From Ceratorhiza oryzae-sativae (Eukaryota > Basidiomycota > Agaricomycetes > Cantharellales > Ceratobasidiaceae): DNA of 64,000 nt. Of the stretch, positions 23,019 to 33,956 are shown in pieces. Numbering within the stretch: the stretch's first letter is position 1; each line of letters begins with the position of its first letter. Below the pieces are notes generated by a model, which was given only the letters and a program-made list of their open reading frames with translations, did not search any database and had not been told where the DNA came from. Position numbers and translations under genes: made by a program. The DNA lies in contig JARWMV010000233.1 in assembly GCA_030998015.1 (NCBI GenBank), forward strand, positions 1,736,001 to 1,800,000, written 5' to 3'.

Positions 23019-24843
23019 TTATGAGCCATGGACCTCGGCGCTCCAGCCGACGCTCGGGTGCTGATACCCGACTGCATTTGGCGCGACGTCGCGCCTCTCG
23101 TTCCAAGACCCGCCGGTTTGAGCAGAGGGATAGGCCGCGTAATTGCCATACGACGAATTGGAATGATAGTTGTCTTCGTTTGGGGCAGGAGTAGGGGCAG
23201 CAGGTGTCGACGAATGACCATAGTACGACGAGCTGTAACTCTCCTGATAGCCGTTGTTCGTGGGATACTGAGTGGTTGGGGTGATGACAGCGGATGGGGG
23301 AGGAGGGGGTGGTGGTGGTGGTGGCGCTCGTGTAGCCCTGATAATGTCCTTGACTGGATCCGCTTGGTGAAGATGGTGCGTACGAGCCGGCACCTCCGTA
23401 TGTGTATCCTTGGTATTGTGGCGCGTATCCAACAGACTCTGATCCCGCTCCCGCACCCTCTGGCGATACAGATCCCGGATTCCCATATCCCCTGGGTCCT
23501 GTCCCGCGTCGACTTCGTGAACGTTTTGAACTCACAGCCGGACTGGTTGAAGCCGCGGGCGCAGCGCCTCCGTATGGCTCGTATCTGCGCGCGACCCGCC
23601 CTGATCCAGAACCAGAACCCGCAAAGTAGGAGCCGTCGGGACCAGAGGTGTGGCTATAGTATCCGCCGTTCGGCGAATACGGGAACTGGTGCTCGCCACC
23701 CGACGTAAGCAGCGGTACCTGGGACTGCATATGGTGCTGCGTCGGCGGTTGGACGTTTGCCCGTACGGGCGAGTCTGGGTCATCAGCTTCTCCTCTGCGC
23801 GCGTGGGAAACATATCAACACCGGCAGATGTGTATGATTGTGGATACGACTAACCGATAGCGCGGTACACCGTCAGCGTCAATCTCCACTTTGGGCGGAC
23901 ATCGGAAATGGGTCTTGTCGAGGTATTCGGGGCTGATGTCCAACACGCTGAGTTCGGGCAATGAGGATGGTGTGCGTAAACGGCCCTCCTCGACATCCGC
24001 GACTTTGTAGTACGAAATAAGATGTTGGGCGCTCCCGTTGATCGTAAGCGAGAATGTCTGGGTCAAAAAAGCGTCAGAGATGCTGATGCAAGTCGCGCGG
24101 GCGAGAATCACAAGCCCCTGAGCGTTTCGACCACGGCGCCGAATACGTCAAGCACGACAGACACGACGGAGAAAGCGAGCCGGAACGAGGCCAGTTGCGA
24201 TTCGACACTCACCTTTTTCATTAACCCATCGGGCTTGAATTTGTAGCTGTTGGTGAGGCTGCCGACGAGTGCGCGCTCGCGGTTGCGATCTGCCTGGGCG
24301 CGGCCGTCCTTGGGTCGGCTGAGGCTGGTGGACGAGTCCTTGCGGGGCGGGGGGGAGGTATTGGCCGGATCGGAGACGAGCAGCGGACTGGGCTCGCTGG
24401 ACGTGGCCTGGGCGTTGGCGCTGGAGCTCGAGCCCTTTTTGTCCGTCTCGCGGTAGAGCTGGGGGGAGCGTCAGTGGGCATGGCGGGCCCCAAAATCGCT
24501 GAAACTGACCAGAAAGTTGCCCAGGATGCGCGAGGGGGACCTGCGGCAGGTAGAGTTTATATTAGTGTTTGGTGGCTGTGATTAATATCAGGACGGACCA
24601 AAGCAAGCCGTCGGTCCACCGCTTGATGCCGCTCTCGTCCTCGTCAAACACAAAGACCGAGCCCGAGGTGATCATGCGGCGCTCGCGGTCGACGAGGCGG
24701 CGGGTGACGCGGGGGATGAGCCCGCGGCGGGCGGCCTCGAGGATGAGCAGGGCGTCCTCGGTGGTCTCGATGAACCAGCTGCACGGCGGCTCCGTCCAGA
24801 CAGGCTCTGCGCGCGCCGGCGGTGAGCTCACAGACGATGGCAT
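23019..24843 (-). CDS. WOPR (Gti1/Pac2 family) transcription factor
   Basis: WOPR proteins (Wor1, Ryp1, Mit1, Sge1, Gti1, Pac2) are fungal DNA-binding master regulators of morphology and virulence programmes. Exons are 24843-24599, 24540-24510, 24458-24213, 24057-23855 and 23794-23019. The first half of the domain shows ETTEDALLILEAARRGLIPR, the block SGIKRWTDGLLWSPSRILG and the NFLLYRE end. A Ser/Pro linker follows, then the second half FKPDGLMKKTFSLTINGSAQ and HLISYYKVADV. The C-terminal part is low-complexity Gly/Ser/Tyr/Pro, typical of activation regions. In the last exon the frame breaks near 23291-23324, in a repeat tract that encodes runs of Thr or Pro depending on frame. Upstream reads GYAPQYQGYTYGGAG in one frame. 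Downstream reads YPTNNGYQESYSSSYYGH in another, ending at 23019. No intron fits there, so this is an indel or consensus error. Confidence 0.9.
23291..23324. repeat. GGT/G-run microsatellite inside WOPR gene
   Basis: On the plus strand a G-rich run passes into (GGT)n, which on the coding strand is (ACC)n followed by C-rich sequence. The protein frame changes across this tract. Slippage here, in the cell or in sequencing, would explain the break. Confidence 0.7.
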
Positions 24844-27493
24844 TTGAGGGAGAAAGACGATTTAAGCTCTAGGTTTCACGCACAGTTATATCCCCTCCCT
24901 CGGCCCAGTCTGCTGGGTTGATACGATTGCCGCCGGATGTGCATTCTAATCTCCGACGGGTCACGTGGGGCGGTTGGGCCACGCTATATGCGCGTTGCGT
25001 CGCCTAATGCGGCCTAGTCCCCCACGCCCGCCCGGGCTCGCCCCACGCTCCGCTGTCTGAGCTTCCACACATCGATGTCGCCCCTGGTCTTTTGCGGACC
25101 CAGATCTCGGTTCCATCTGCCTCCGGCAAGATCGCCCTGCCCAGTTCGCCGCTCCCTGCGCCCCCGCCGCGCGAGCCGGGCGCGTCCACACCGCCGGCGC
25201 CGGTGACGACAGCCCAGTCGCTGGCCTGCCGATCCCAGTCACTCCAAATTGCATTTGATAGCCTTTGACCGCCACACCCCCTCGCCCGTCCACCGCGGCC
25301 TATATGCGCATCAACCCCAACTCACCCCAAGGTTCAGGTGCGAATCAACCAGCCACACGGAGCTATGGGCCCCAAGGCCCGTGTGCTTCACGATGTGGAT
25401 TAGGTTTTGGGTGGTGCCCAGATTGAGTTCTGGTCGGGCGAGCGGTGGCGAGATGGCATAAATACTGGTTGCATGAAACATGCGAGCCCAGAGATGCGCC
25501 GCCTTGACAGCGCCCAATCGACCCAGCAATCTCGATTAGGAGGTTATGACTGAATGAGCAGCAACGATCCCCCAAGTGCACCTCGACCTCTGCAATCGGT
25601 GCTTGCCACTTTGGTCCAAATGGATGATCTCCTATGTCGATCTCGTACGACGGATTCAGATCAACCTTTGTCTTGGAGACTGGAGGTCAGAGCAACAGGA
25701 GAGGAGATTCGGGCAAGGCGTAATAGCTGGTCGCATCCCCTGCACAGCAAAGGAGAAACACACGCGAGCAAAAGGGCACTCAAACTCCGGTCTTCCGTTA
25801 GTACACCGAATGTCTAAAAAATTAGCACGATCAATGTCCAATCTGATTGTTCAGAACTCCACTTGACCTATCGCAGCGCCAGATAATCAACGCACTTCAG
25901 CGCTCATCGGGCACAGACAGTTCATCGGTGCTCTTCAAAATACACTATTCGCATCTTGTCGTCTTGAAAATCAAACACGACCTCATTCCTTCCTTCATGG
26001 GGGCGTACAGAACACACCCGCGGGCGATGCGGGCTCGTATCGATAACATGTGCAGCGACTGCATCCCCGGCTATCGATTCGCTCCCGCCCAAGGCCTTGT
26101 TTTACCACGAGGCAGGTGCTCATTATCATGCGATCCGAACTATCAGAGCTTTCATCTCACTGTACGACTTTCTGCTTGGTCGTTTCAGTACTCGCCCCGC
26201 ACCGAGGAGAGATAATCAATTTCAAATATCGCACAACTGAACGTCGGATACTGTTTGCGGACAATCAACCACACCGTTATAGGGGGAGGGCAAACCTCGG
26301 CACCGGGGCACTCGAAGCTAACCCCACAGAGTTCGTTTTAGCATTTCAAAGTCCGCTTCACGCTCGTTCTGCGTATTCAGCCCGAGCAGGATCGATGGGC
26401 TGGATACGCATCCCAAACACAACAATAAATTTTTATATTGTCAAGGGCGGAAATCGGTTCGTGTATGCGGGGTAATAGACATGGCGCGGTCACATACGGC
26501 ATCGGGGCCGCACAACATTGACTAGAGCGTTTTCATCCAACCGTATTCGTGGCAACATATCACGGCGTCCGTTGACACAAACAAAGGCAACGAGCCGCCA
26601 CATCGTAAGCGCGAGTCTAGCCTCCTCAGAGCGGAATGCTCTTTTTGACAACAACTTCTCAAAACGTACGATGAGTCGAAAGAAGGTACGCGTGTTACAT
26701 GCAACAAAACAGCTATTGCTCCCGGTGCATTCTAGTCCAGAACACTCGAAACACACGCTCAGCCCGAGGAAGACGTCCTGAGCAGTGAGCCGTGGATTCC
26801 GAAGGGCCTATGAAGCCAACGACGAGAGCCTGGCGCACAACCAACGCCCAGACAAGGGCTGAGACTGAATGCATCTACTGTCGTCTCAGGCCGAAACAAG
26901 AACTCCTATTGACAGTATCGTATCAGTACACCTGGAAACCAACCTTGAACGCCGAGACGACTCGCATCAGCTTGACGGCATTCGATTGATGTCTTCCCAA
27001 GCATCATCAGAAGATGTCCAACCCGCCTCGTCACGTCACGGCAGACCGACGACGACGACGACGCCACCCGCAGCGGATAACGCGGTTGCGACAATGGTTG
27101 AAATTGGTTGTGCGACAGGCGTCGACCCCCTATCTCAACTCATCTGTATATATTGAACTTGTATATGGTTACAAATTTCTCGCTCAGAACGGCTGCTTAG
27201 ATCTGCACACCAGTGAATCTGAGTCCACGATACAGGGGTCTGGCCAAATAAACGGTGCCATCCGCTTGAGCCCATCGAGCAGTTCGAGTACGCGGCAGTG
27301 GTAGTAGCAAAACTAGGCTAGACTAGAGTCTCGTATATTGGTATCGGGGTACACCTAAAACCGGTTGACAGCAGTGATCTCGAAGTGTATTACAAAAAAA
27401 AAGCTTGTTGTATAACGGATCTATCACAAAAGGCACAATCTTAATGGAGACTAGGTCTTCTCCTGTGAACGGACGCCACCGCACATTACAACA
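24844..27493. other. Long gene-free region upstream of WOPR gene
   Basis: This is 2.65 kb with no supported gene. WOPR regulators often have very long regulatory upstream regions, so promoter or 5' UTR content is likely. The stretch 24950-25270 is GC-rich. On the plus strand it is open from about 25010 to a TGA at 25266, reading as Pro/Ala/Ser-rich, but with no ATG or defined acceptor. A (GAC)n trinucleotide run lies near 27048-27062. Confidence 0.45.
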
Positions 27494-27991
27494 TCAATGC
27501 ACGGCCAGATCGAATGCTTTGTAATTGGAAACGAAGAAAGCGCCTCCATGCATGCGGGCAAGAGGGATCACCTTGAAGCGTTTGCTCCTGCAGCCCATCT
27601 GTTCAGCCTGGTGATCTGCGGCCAGACGCCAGCACCCTTGCCCTGTGAGACAGCGTACTCTACAACCACCTCCCTCCTGTGTCATCCAGTCGGCTCCAAC
27701 AGGATCGAGAATTGCCCCTATACAGTCCACACAGTCGGGGCGTCGACCGGTCCGTGTGGCACAGGGGTATCCAAAAACAGTTGCAGTTTCCACATACACA
27801 AGGAATTTCGGCAGGTCGCGATGGCCGTGCGAGACTGTGCCAACTTGTGCTCCAAACGTCTCCCCCAGCGAAATCAAGTACCCTGCTCCCAACTCTTGGA
27901 CAAGCGATCCTGGCATGATGTATCTGGAACCCCACCACATCTGAGAACACACGAGGCTCCGCAAACGAAACAGCGATCGAGACACCCGCAT
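27494..27991 (-). CDS. Unrecognised open frame, weak candidate
   Basis: The minus strand is open for 165 codons, ending at 27494, and the opposite strand is open for longer (27497-28060). The minus frame contains a plausible block MPGSLVQELGAGYLISLGET but matches no family I know. A GTATGT donor with a TAG acceptor lies upstream (about 28050-28115), so it could be the last exon of a small gene. Both-strand openness in GC-rich DNA makes this weak. Confidence 0.2.
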   Translation of the reverse strand: MRVSRSLFRLRSLVCSQMWWGSRYIMPGSLVQELGAGYLISLGETFGAQVGTVSHGHRDLPKFLVYVETATVFGYPCATRTGRRPDCVDCIGAILDPVGADWMTQEGGGCRVRCLTGQGCWRLAADHQAEQMGCRSKRFKVIPLARMHGGAFFVSNYKAFDLAVH

Positions 27992-29760
27992 ATGCGCACT
28001 CGCTGGAGCCCCAGGGGGGACGTTGATAGGAGTTTAACGTTCCAGAGACCTAATCGATAACCACCCGGGCCTCGCTCATATGACTGAATTGTTTTACTTG
28101 AGACCGACAAACATACATGCTTCGCGCCCAACGTGGTCCGAGAACGAGCGGTAACGGGCCGGGTGTATGCTTACACCAGCAAGAACGCGGTGGAGGTTAG
28201 GCGCGAGTTGCCAAGCTTATCGGCGCCTCGATTGATTATCTCCGTTGATAATATTCCATACCAAGGGGCACAGACGCTTGCGAGGCAATGCACTGACAAA
28301 GACAGTCAAGCGTCAGAACACGGGCTAAATTACAAGCACCGCAATACACTAGTACGACAAAGGTCGTGGGTCCGTTGGTCTTCTAAAATGTTTTTTTCGT
28401 CAACACGCCTTCGCAACTCTGCAACCGCGTTCATGGGCCTCCGAACCTGTCCCGTGGGTTTGTCCCTGGGCGAGGAAAAAAAAAAAACTTCGCGGAAATC
28501 GATTGAGAGGTGTATTGTCGTCAATTTACTCAAGCTCTGCCATTCAAACGCGCGGAATGAATGAGCTTCGCTGATAGCGGTCAGGCGCTGCGGAACATCC
28601 CCCAGAAGGCAAAGTGCTACCTCACATATACCTTCACGATCCTTCGCCTGGATCGGATGAGTTGCTGTGTGAACCGGAGTTGGGTGCCAGACTCTTGATG
28701 GCAGCTGGAACCCGCAACAACTGTCAAATGAATCGAGATCTGTCTGAGAAGGATGCCCCGAGCTAAATGAGTTGTTTACGCAAGCACAGGAACAAACAAG
28801 AATCGGGAGGATCGGATGTGAGGCACACATCAACCAAGACATTTGTCAATGCCGCGGCTTTGCGGGTGATCCTAATATTTATTGGGGTGCCCCTGAGGCT
28901 ACTGCTCTAGACATAACGGTGGGGTGTTCTCCGGCGAAGAAGACGGGCAGAAGACGCGGAAGGAACAAGAACCCAGCTTGAGATTTTCACCAAGGGGCGC
29001 GGCGATGAACTCGTGATCAAACCGGAACAGAGGTATCCATGAACTCGCCGTAGGCATATAATCGAAAAACAAAGCAAACATCGTAGCTCGAATAAATGGG
29101 CGTCGGGTAGGAAAAACGGAGACATGCAAGTCAAGCACGAGAGAAAACCAACCCTGACGATGCAAGCCCACCTCAGCTGCGATATCTTTGATATCTTTGA
29201 TAGATATCTGCATCGGATAGGGGCAACATACCAGCTGGGTAAATCCAAGAAGCCACAGCCAAGTCACGAGTGCCTTTTCTTAAATCCAGGCGTCGTTCAT
29301 GTAGCTTGTTTAACTGTTGCAACGAGCGTGGGGATCGCGAAAGACTGTGGAGATGCCGAGTCCAGCGGTAAGTGCGGCACTACGATCATCGTGGTCGGAA
29401 CCGCATCGCCGGACAAAACTGCTAACATCAGACGAGGATCGGTGAAACTTTCCTTGCAGCCATCAAACCTACACAATCACAAGTCAAGTTATTTGCAATG
29501 ATAAATATTGAGCCAAACAAACCCCGAAGCACTATCTACAGTACTAGCCCAAACAAATGTAGAAAACCACAATATAGAACGAAGTAGAAACACAGGAAAA
29601 TAGCACAATAGAAAAAGAGATGAAAGTACGAGGGATATAAGGAAAGATATGCCAAGAATGTGACTTGGGTTGGTTGCCATCCAGCGGCAACAAGGCAACA
29701 ACCGGTTCTGGATGATTAAGCTCCGGTCGAGTGCGACAACGGGGTGCATGGGCCATGGGT
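27992..29760. other. Region without a supported gene
   Basis: Short frames occur on both strands, the longest 170 codons (28330-28842, -) and 122 codons (28899-29267, -). I cannot splice any into a recognisable protein. It may hold a decayed gene. A run of 12 A residues lies near 28478-28489, and a small direct repeat of the GATATCTTT type at about 29177-29205. Confidence 0.4.
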
Positions 29761-32700
29761 TTAAATACGCCCTCGTGCCCAAGTACTTTGGCCCATCCCC
29801 ATTCCACGAATAGTGGCCGCCAACTTCTGGGTATTCGGCACGGCCGGGATGGGTTCTTCATCATCATACACCGATGCAACAGTAAACGTCGACGCCCGCG
29901 AGGCTGGCGCATCAACAGCCCAGCCAGGATATCTAGGCTCGGGTGGGTGTGGTTCACTAGACTCTGATCTCGTCCCTGGGCTCAAATAAGCATCTTGCGT
30001 CTCCGTATAAGCCGAATACCTGTTTGATTCCTTCGCAGTGTCATCGTACGACGGGTCTGACGGGTCTTCGTCATAGGCCAAACCGCTCTCCCAGGACACC
30101 GGCCGGGCGCTGTTCTCATCGTATTCTATCCAGGATTTAGTCCTCGCTGGGGGCTCCTCTGTGCGCATATCCTCCATCCGACCCTGCCAGTCAGCCTGGC
30201 TGCTTCCATTCGAGGAGCGCACACCAATAAAACGAACACGTGGGACTTGCATAAGCCCGTCCGACCCATACTTGTCAACTCCGCCCGGGAACTTCTCGCG
30301 TTGGCTTGGCCGGTTCTCCTCTGGGACATCCAAACTCGTCTTGGGGCTAGCGGCCGCTGCGCTAATACGATCTTGGCTCTCGCTGCGGTCTCGCACGGGG
30401 CGCGTAGGAAAGGGCGACACTCGCCCACGCTTTTGAGCTGGGGGGATTGATTCGGGAGCGAGGAATCGCGAGAGGGCTTCGTGTCGGAGCGGTTGTTCTT
30501 CTTCATTGGCTCTTGGAGTAGGTGTCGTAGACATCGACCGAGGGACTGGTGTACGGGATATGGGGGTGGAATTCTCGGACCGGGGTATGGGAGTTGAAGT
30601 CATAGATCGAGACACGAACGCAGGTTGAGCGGATCGAGGACCAGGCACAGGCGCGGGGACGACAATCCGAGGCGGCGGAGAACGCACGCGCGAGCCATGC
30701 CCGACGCTATAATCGCTTGATGAGACGCTGGAAATCGACGATGTACGAGTCGGAAGAGTGCGGCGAGAAACAGGGGGTGATGGCGTATTACGTCCTTCCG
30801 ACTGAAGAAGTTGTCGAGATGTCGGTCGGTTGGACGGCATGGCCGCCCGAGATGGCGAGTCGGCCCTCGGCTGCGGAGTGAGGGCGCGAGAGACAAGGGG
30901 CACAAATGCTGGGCGGGTTGCCCCAGGTGGCGACATTGATCTCGACGCTTCACCAGGCGCAGCAGGGCTAGGCGCGGCCAGAGAAATCGGAGACTTTGAT
31001 CCCGCGAGAGGTATGACATTCCTCGTCTGTGGAAGCGTGGGCATAGGCGAATCTGGGGTTACACTCCTAGGAATCGACAAGCCTGATGCACGTTGTCTCT
31101 CCGGACGAACTCCTAAAAAGTTTGGTGGCTGTTGGAGATCTGGGGCCGGGGAACGCCCACGCTTAGGATCCAAAGGCGCCCACGACGGGCTCGGAACGAC
31201 CCATTCCTCGCTCGCATCATTATCTACAGCGGCCGGGACATCAGGAGTAGAGCGCGCAAAATCAAAACCAGAATAACCTAGTCCAAACTCGCTTCCTGAC
31301 TCGCGGGACGCGAGCCTCCCGTGAACAGAGCCTGGGCTGGCTTGTTTGCAGGAGATGTAGGGGATTGTTTTTCTCCAGCTACATTCACCACAATCGAAGG
31401 CTTGGGAGGTGCCGGATTTTGTGCCTGCTCTGCCAACAAGCTGGTTTCCGGAGACTTGAGCCGAGTCGGGGGAACATCTCGCTTGGAGGTGGGAGTAGGG
31501 GCCGAAGTTTGGCCGAGTTCCTTTGGAATCGAATGCGCAGGGATAACCAACTTGTGCGGATGGCCTCGGATTCAGGCCTCGGAAGCGGGACCACGATCGA
31601 ACGAACCGGTGGTCCAAACGCATGGAACGGATCGTATTCTCCACTCGAGCGGAGCGTATCCGAGTCGTCATCTTTATCGCGAGGGCCGATACGACGATCA
31701 AAGCTTTCTTCACTCGCTCGACTAAATCCACCCTGAGCCTCTTCATCCGCCTCTGCACCTATCGTTCTCATAGAAGCAACAAACGACTGCAACTGATGCT
31801 GTACGTCCAACGCACGTATCTCTTCGAGTTCTCCACGAGCTCCGAACCCGTTACGCTCCAGGGACCGTCGAGTATCGCTGTCGAACGAGAGTTTGGGGCT
31901 GATGGGGTCCGGATTCGCGACGCGCATGGCTTTAGACTTTGGCACCTTGCCAGCTTTGGGCACAGGCAGCCGGTCCGCCTTTTCCCACCCAACTCCAGAA
32001 AAATCCCCACTCTTGGAACGAGTCCTCGCATGCCCGCTTCTCGTCCCAACGGTCCCAGCCCTCGTCCGCTCTGTCGCTTTAGCCGTCTCCTTTGCCGGTT
32101 CGACACTACCAGCGACCTCGTCCACCGACATGCGACGCCCCTTGACGACTTTCGGCGGCTGCGACGTCCAGGTTTTCTTCGCGCCCACGTCGGCATTCCA
32201 GAACCCGCCTCCACCCGCCACTCGAATCGGCGCGTGGCCTCGATCGGAGCGTGAACCGGCACCAGCACCCGAGTGACCGTAGTCAGAAGTGACGGCCGCT
32301 GTATCTGAGCCAACGCTCGGTTCCGACGTCCGTAGGCGAGCAGTAGCAGTCGGAGCGGAGGGCTTGCTCCACTCGGTGGGCTCGGGGGACTTGAACATGT
32401 CGGCAATCTGGAACGTGCGAGCGTCTCGCTGCCTGTCCTCGTCGCTCTTGTCCGCTACCCCAGCCTCGCGCTGTAGTCCCTTTGCAAATTCGGCTCCAGC
32501 ATCTCCTCCGAGCTTGAGGGTTAGAACTGGCGGCAGGGCAGGTACAATCGGGACTGGGGGAGCCTCTGGAAGGGGTATTTTAGGTGCCTTTTGTCCCTTG
32601 AGCGAGAGCTTGAACGAGCGCATGGCGCGCAAAACGCCCTTGATCTCCCTGCCTTCCTTGACGGGAGTGTTGGCATGAAGGGCTTCGGCAGAGGCCGCTG

Positions 32701-33956
32701 TAGATGTAGATGGCGCGTTCTGCGTGTGGTTCGAGGTCACGGTAGTCGAAGAAGACGGTATAGTGGAAAATGTCGGACGGTTATCGTCGTTGTCGTCTTC
32801 GAATATCGAGCGTGGCTCATTGGCAGTAGGCGTTGACGGGAACAAGAAAGACGGTGTTCCCTGTTCGGGAAACATGATCTTCGGTTGCGTAACAGTGCCC
32901 GAGGAAGACCCAGATATTGCCGAAAGACCGGAAACCGAAGCATCAGAGCTTAAAGCTTCACCAGAATTTGAGCTAGGGAACGGAAGGACAGGTAGCATAG
33001 GAGGTATTCCTCCCGTTCCGGAACCTATACTGTCCCCTCCAGCGCTGGCTTTTCTCGCGGAGACAATTTCTGGTTCAGCATCGACCTTGTGAGCCTTGGT
33101 CAGCTTGCGTGCCTTTCTCGGTTCTCCCGTTTGCTTTGTCTGGGTCGGGTCCGCTGGCGTGGGCGCGCGGCTCGGTGATGGCGAAGGCGATAACGAAGCG
33201 ATAGCCAGCTGAGCGGGTGGCCACGAATCAGGGATTTTGAGCCCCAAGGAAGGCGGAGGTGGGCGAATAAGTGGACTCGGTGATCCCCGCGCGCTAGGGT
33301 CTGCAAGCGAACGAGCGTCGACTTGAAGCTGAGGGAATGGCTGAGAAGCCTGGCCGGGAAACGGAGATTGGATGTATGGTTGGTGCTGGGGTTTCGCAGC
33401 CGGGCGATAGGGAAGACGAAAGTTGGTCGAGTGCTAAGACGAAAACTCAATAAGCACATGTACCAACGTCAAAAAGATGACATTATCGGAAATAGGCGGA
33501 GAGATCGAGGTAAATTGAATTGAGTTGAACGATCCAGGGTTGCGAGGGACGACGCGCCGGGACACATGTAGATTGAGCAACAGAAAACGTTGCACTCACA
33601 TCGTTCGACGGAGAGTGGATCGAGCTGTCTGGCTCTGAACTCGAGGTTGAGAATACGAGGGACGGCGGATGTGCATCGGAAGGGGGCCGTGGCTGCAGAA
33701 CCAAGTCAGCACAAGGGAGTAAACACCCGACGCTGCTGGGCTCGATTTGAAGCCCAGGCTCACGACTTGCACGGGGCGGTAGAATGCTTACCTCGCGCTT
33801 GGCCTCCTCTTCCTCGTCCTCCTCGCTAATGTTTGCGTTTTGCTCCAGCCAGCGTAGAGCATTTGGGTCTGCGAGTCCGATGGAGCGAGCCGCGTCAAAG
33901 ACCGAGTTGCGCAGGGCATCTGGCTGGCGGGTGCGCGAGGAAGGTGCTCGCCGCAT
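29761..33956 (-). CDS. Large Ser/Pro/Thr-rich disordered protein
   Basis: This is an unrecognised protein of about 1300 residues. The ATG is at 33956; exon 1 (33956-33792) encodes a small helical block (NSVFDAARSIGLADPNALRW) and an acidic run. Exon 2 is 33692-33600 and the main exon runs 33433-29761. GTAAGC and GTGAGT donors with CAG and TAG acceptors fit. Most of the product is Ser/Pro/Thr/Arg-rich with many S/T-P sites, which suggests a phosphorylated scaffold or cytoskeletal or polarity protein. One more conserved-looking block is AMRSFKLSLKGQKAPKIPLP. Two frame changes occur without splice sites, near 31550-31555 and 31303-31308. Both segments read well as protein, so each looks like a missing base. 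The 166-nt second intron may hide a micro-exon. Confidence 0.7.

Noticed and set aside
22492..23290. Continuous minus-strand frame linking the WOPR gene to the start of the FHA gene as one 412-codon protein
   Set aside because: Between 23290 and 22653 the translation has no low-complexity or domain character, while an alternative frame reads well to a stop at 23019. The run-through is an accident of missing stops.
24961..25293. 110-codon minus-strand GC-rich frame
   Set aside because: GC-rich DNA is open in several frames here. The composition (Arg/Gly/Ala) is that of a random GC-rich frame and no start or splice signal supports it.
27497..28060. 187-codon plus-strand frame
   Set aside because: It overlaps an equally open minus frame, contains many Cys/His/Pro residues without pattern, and has no motif or splice context.
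29177..29205. Short GATATCTTT direct repeat as a regulatory array
   Set aside because: There are only two to three imperfect units and no linked gene start; it is likely chance.
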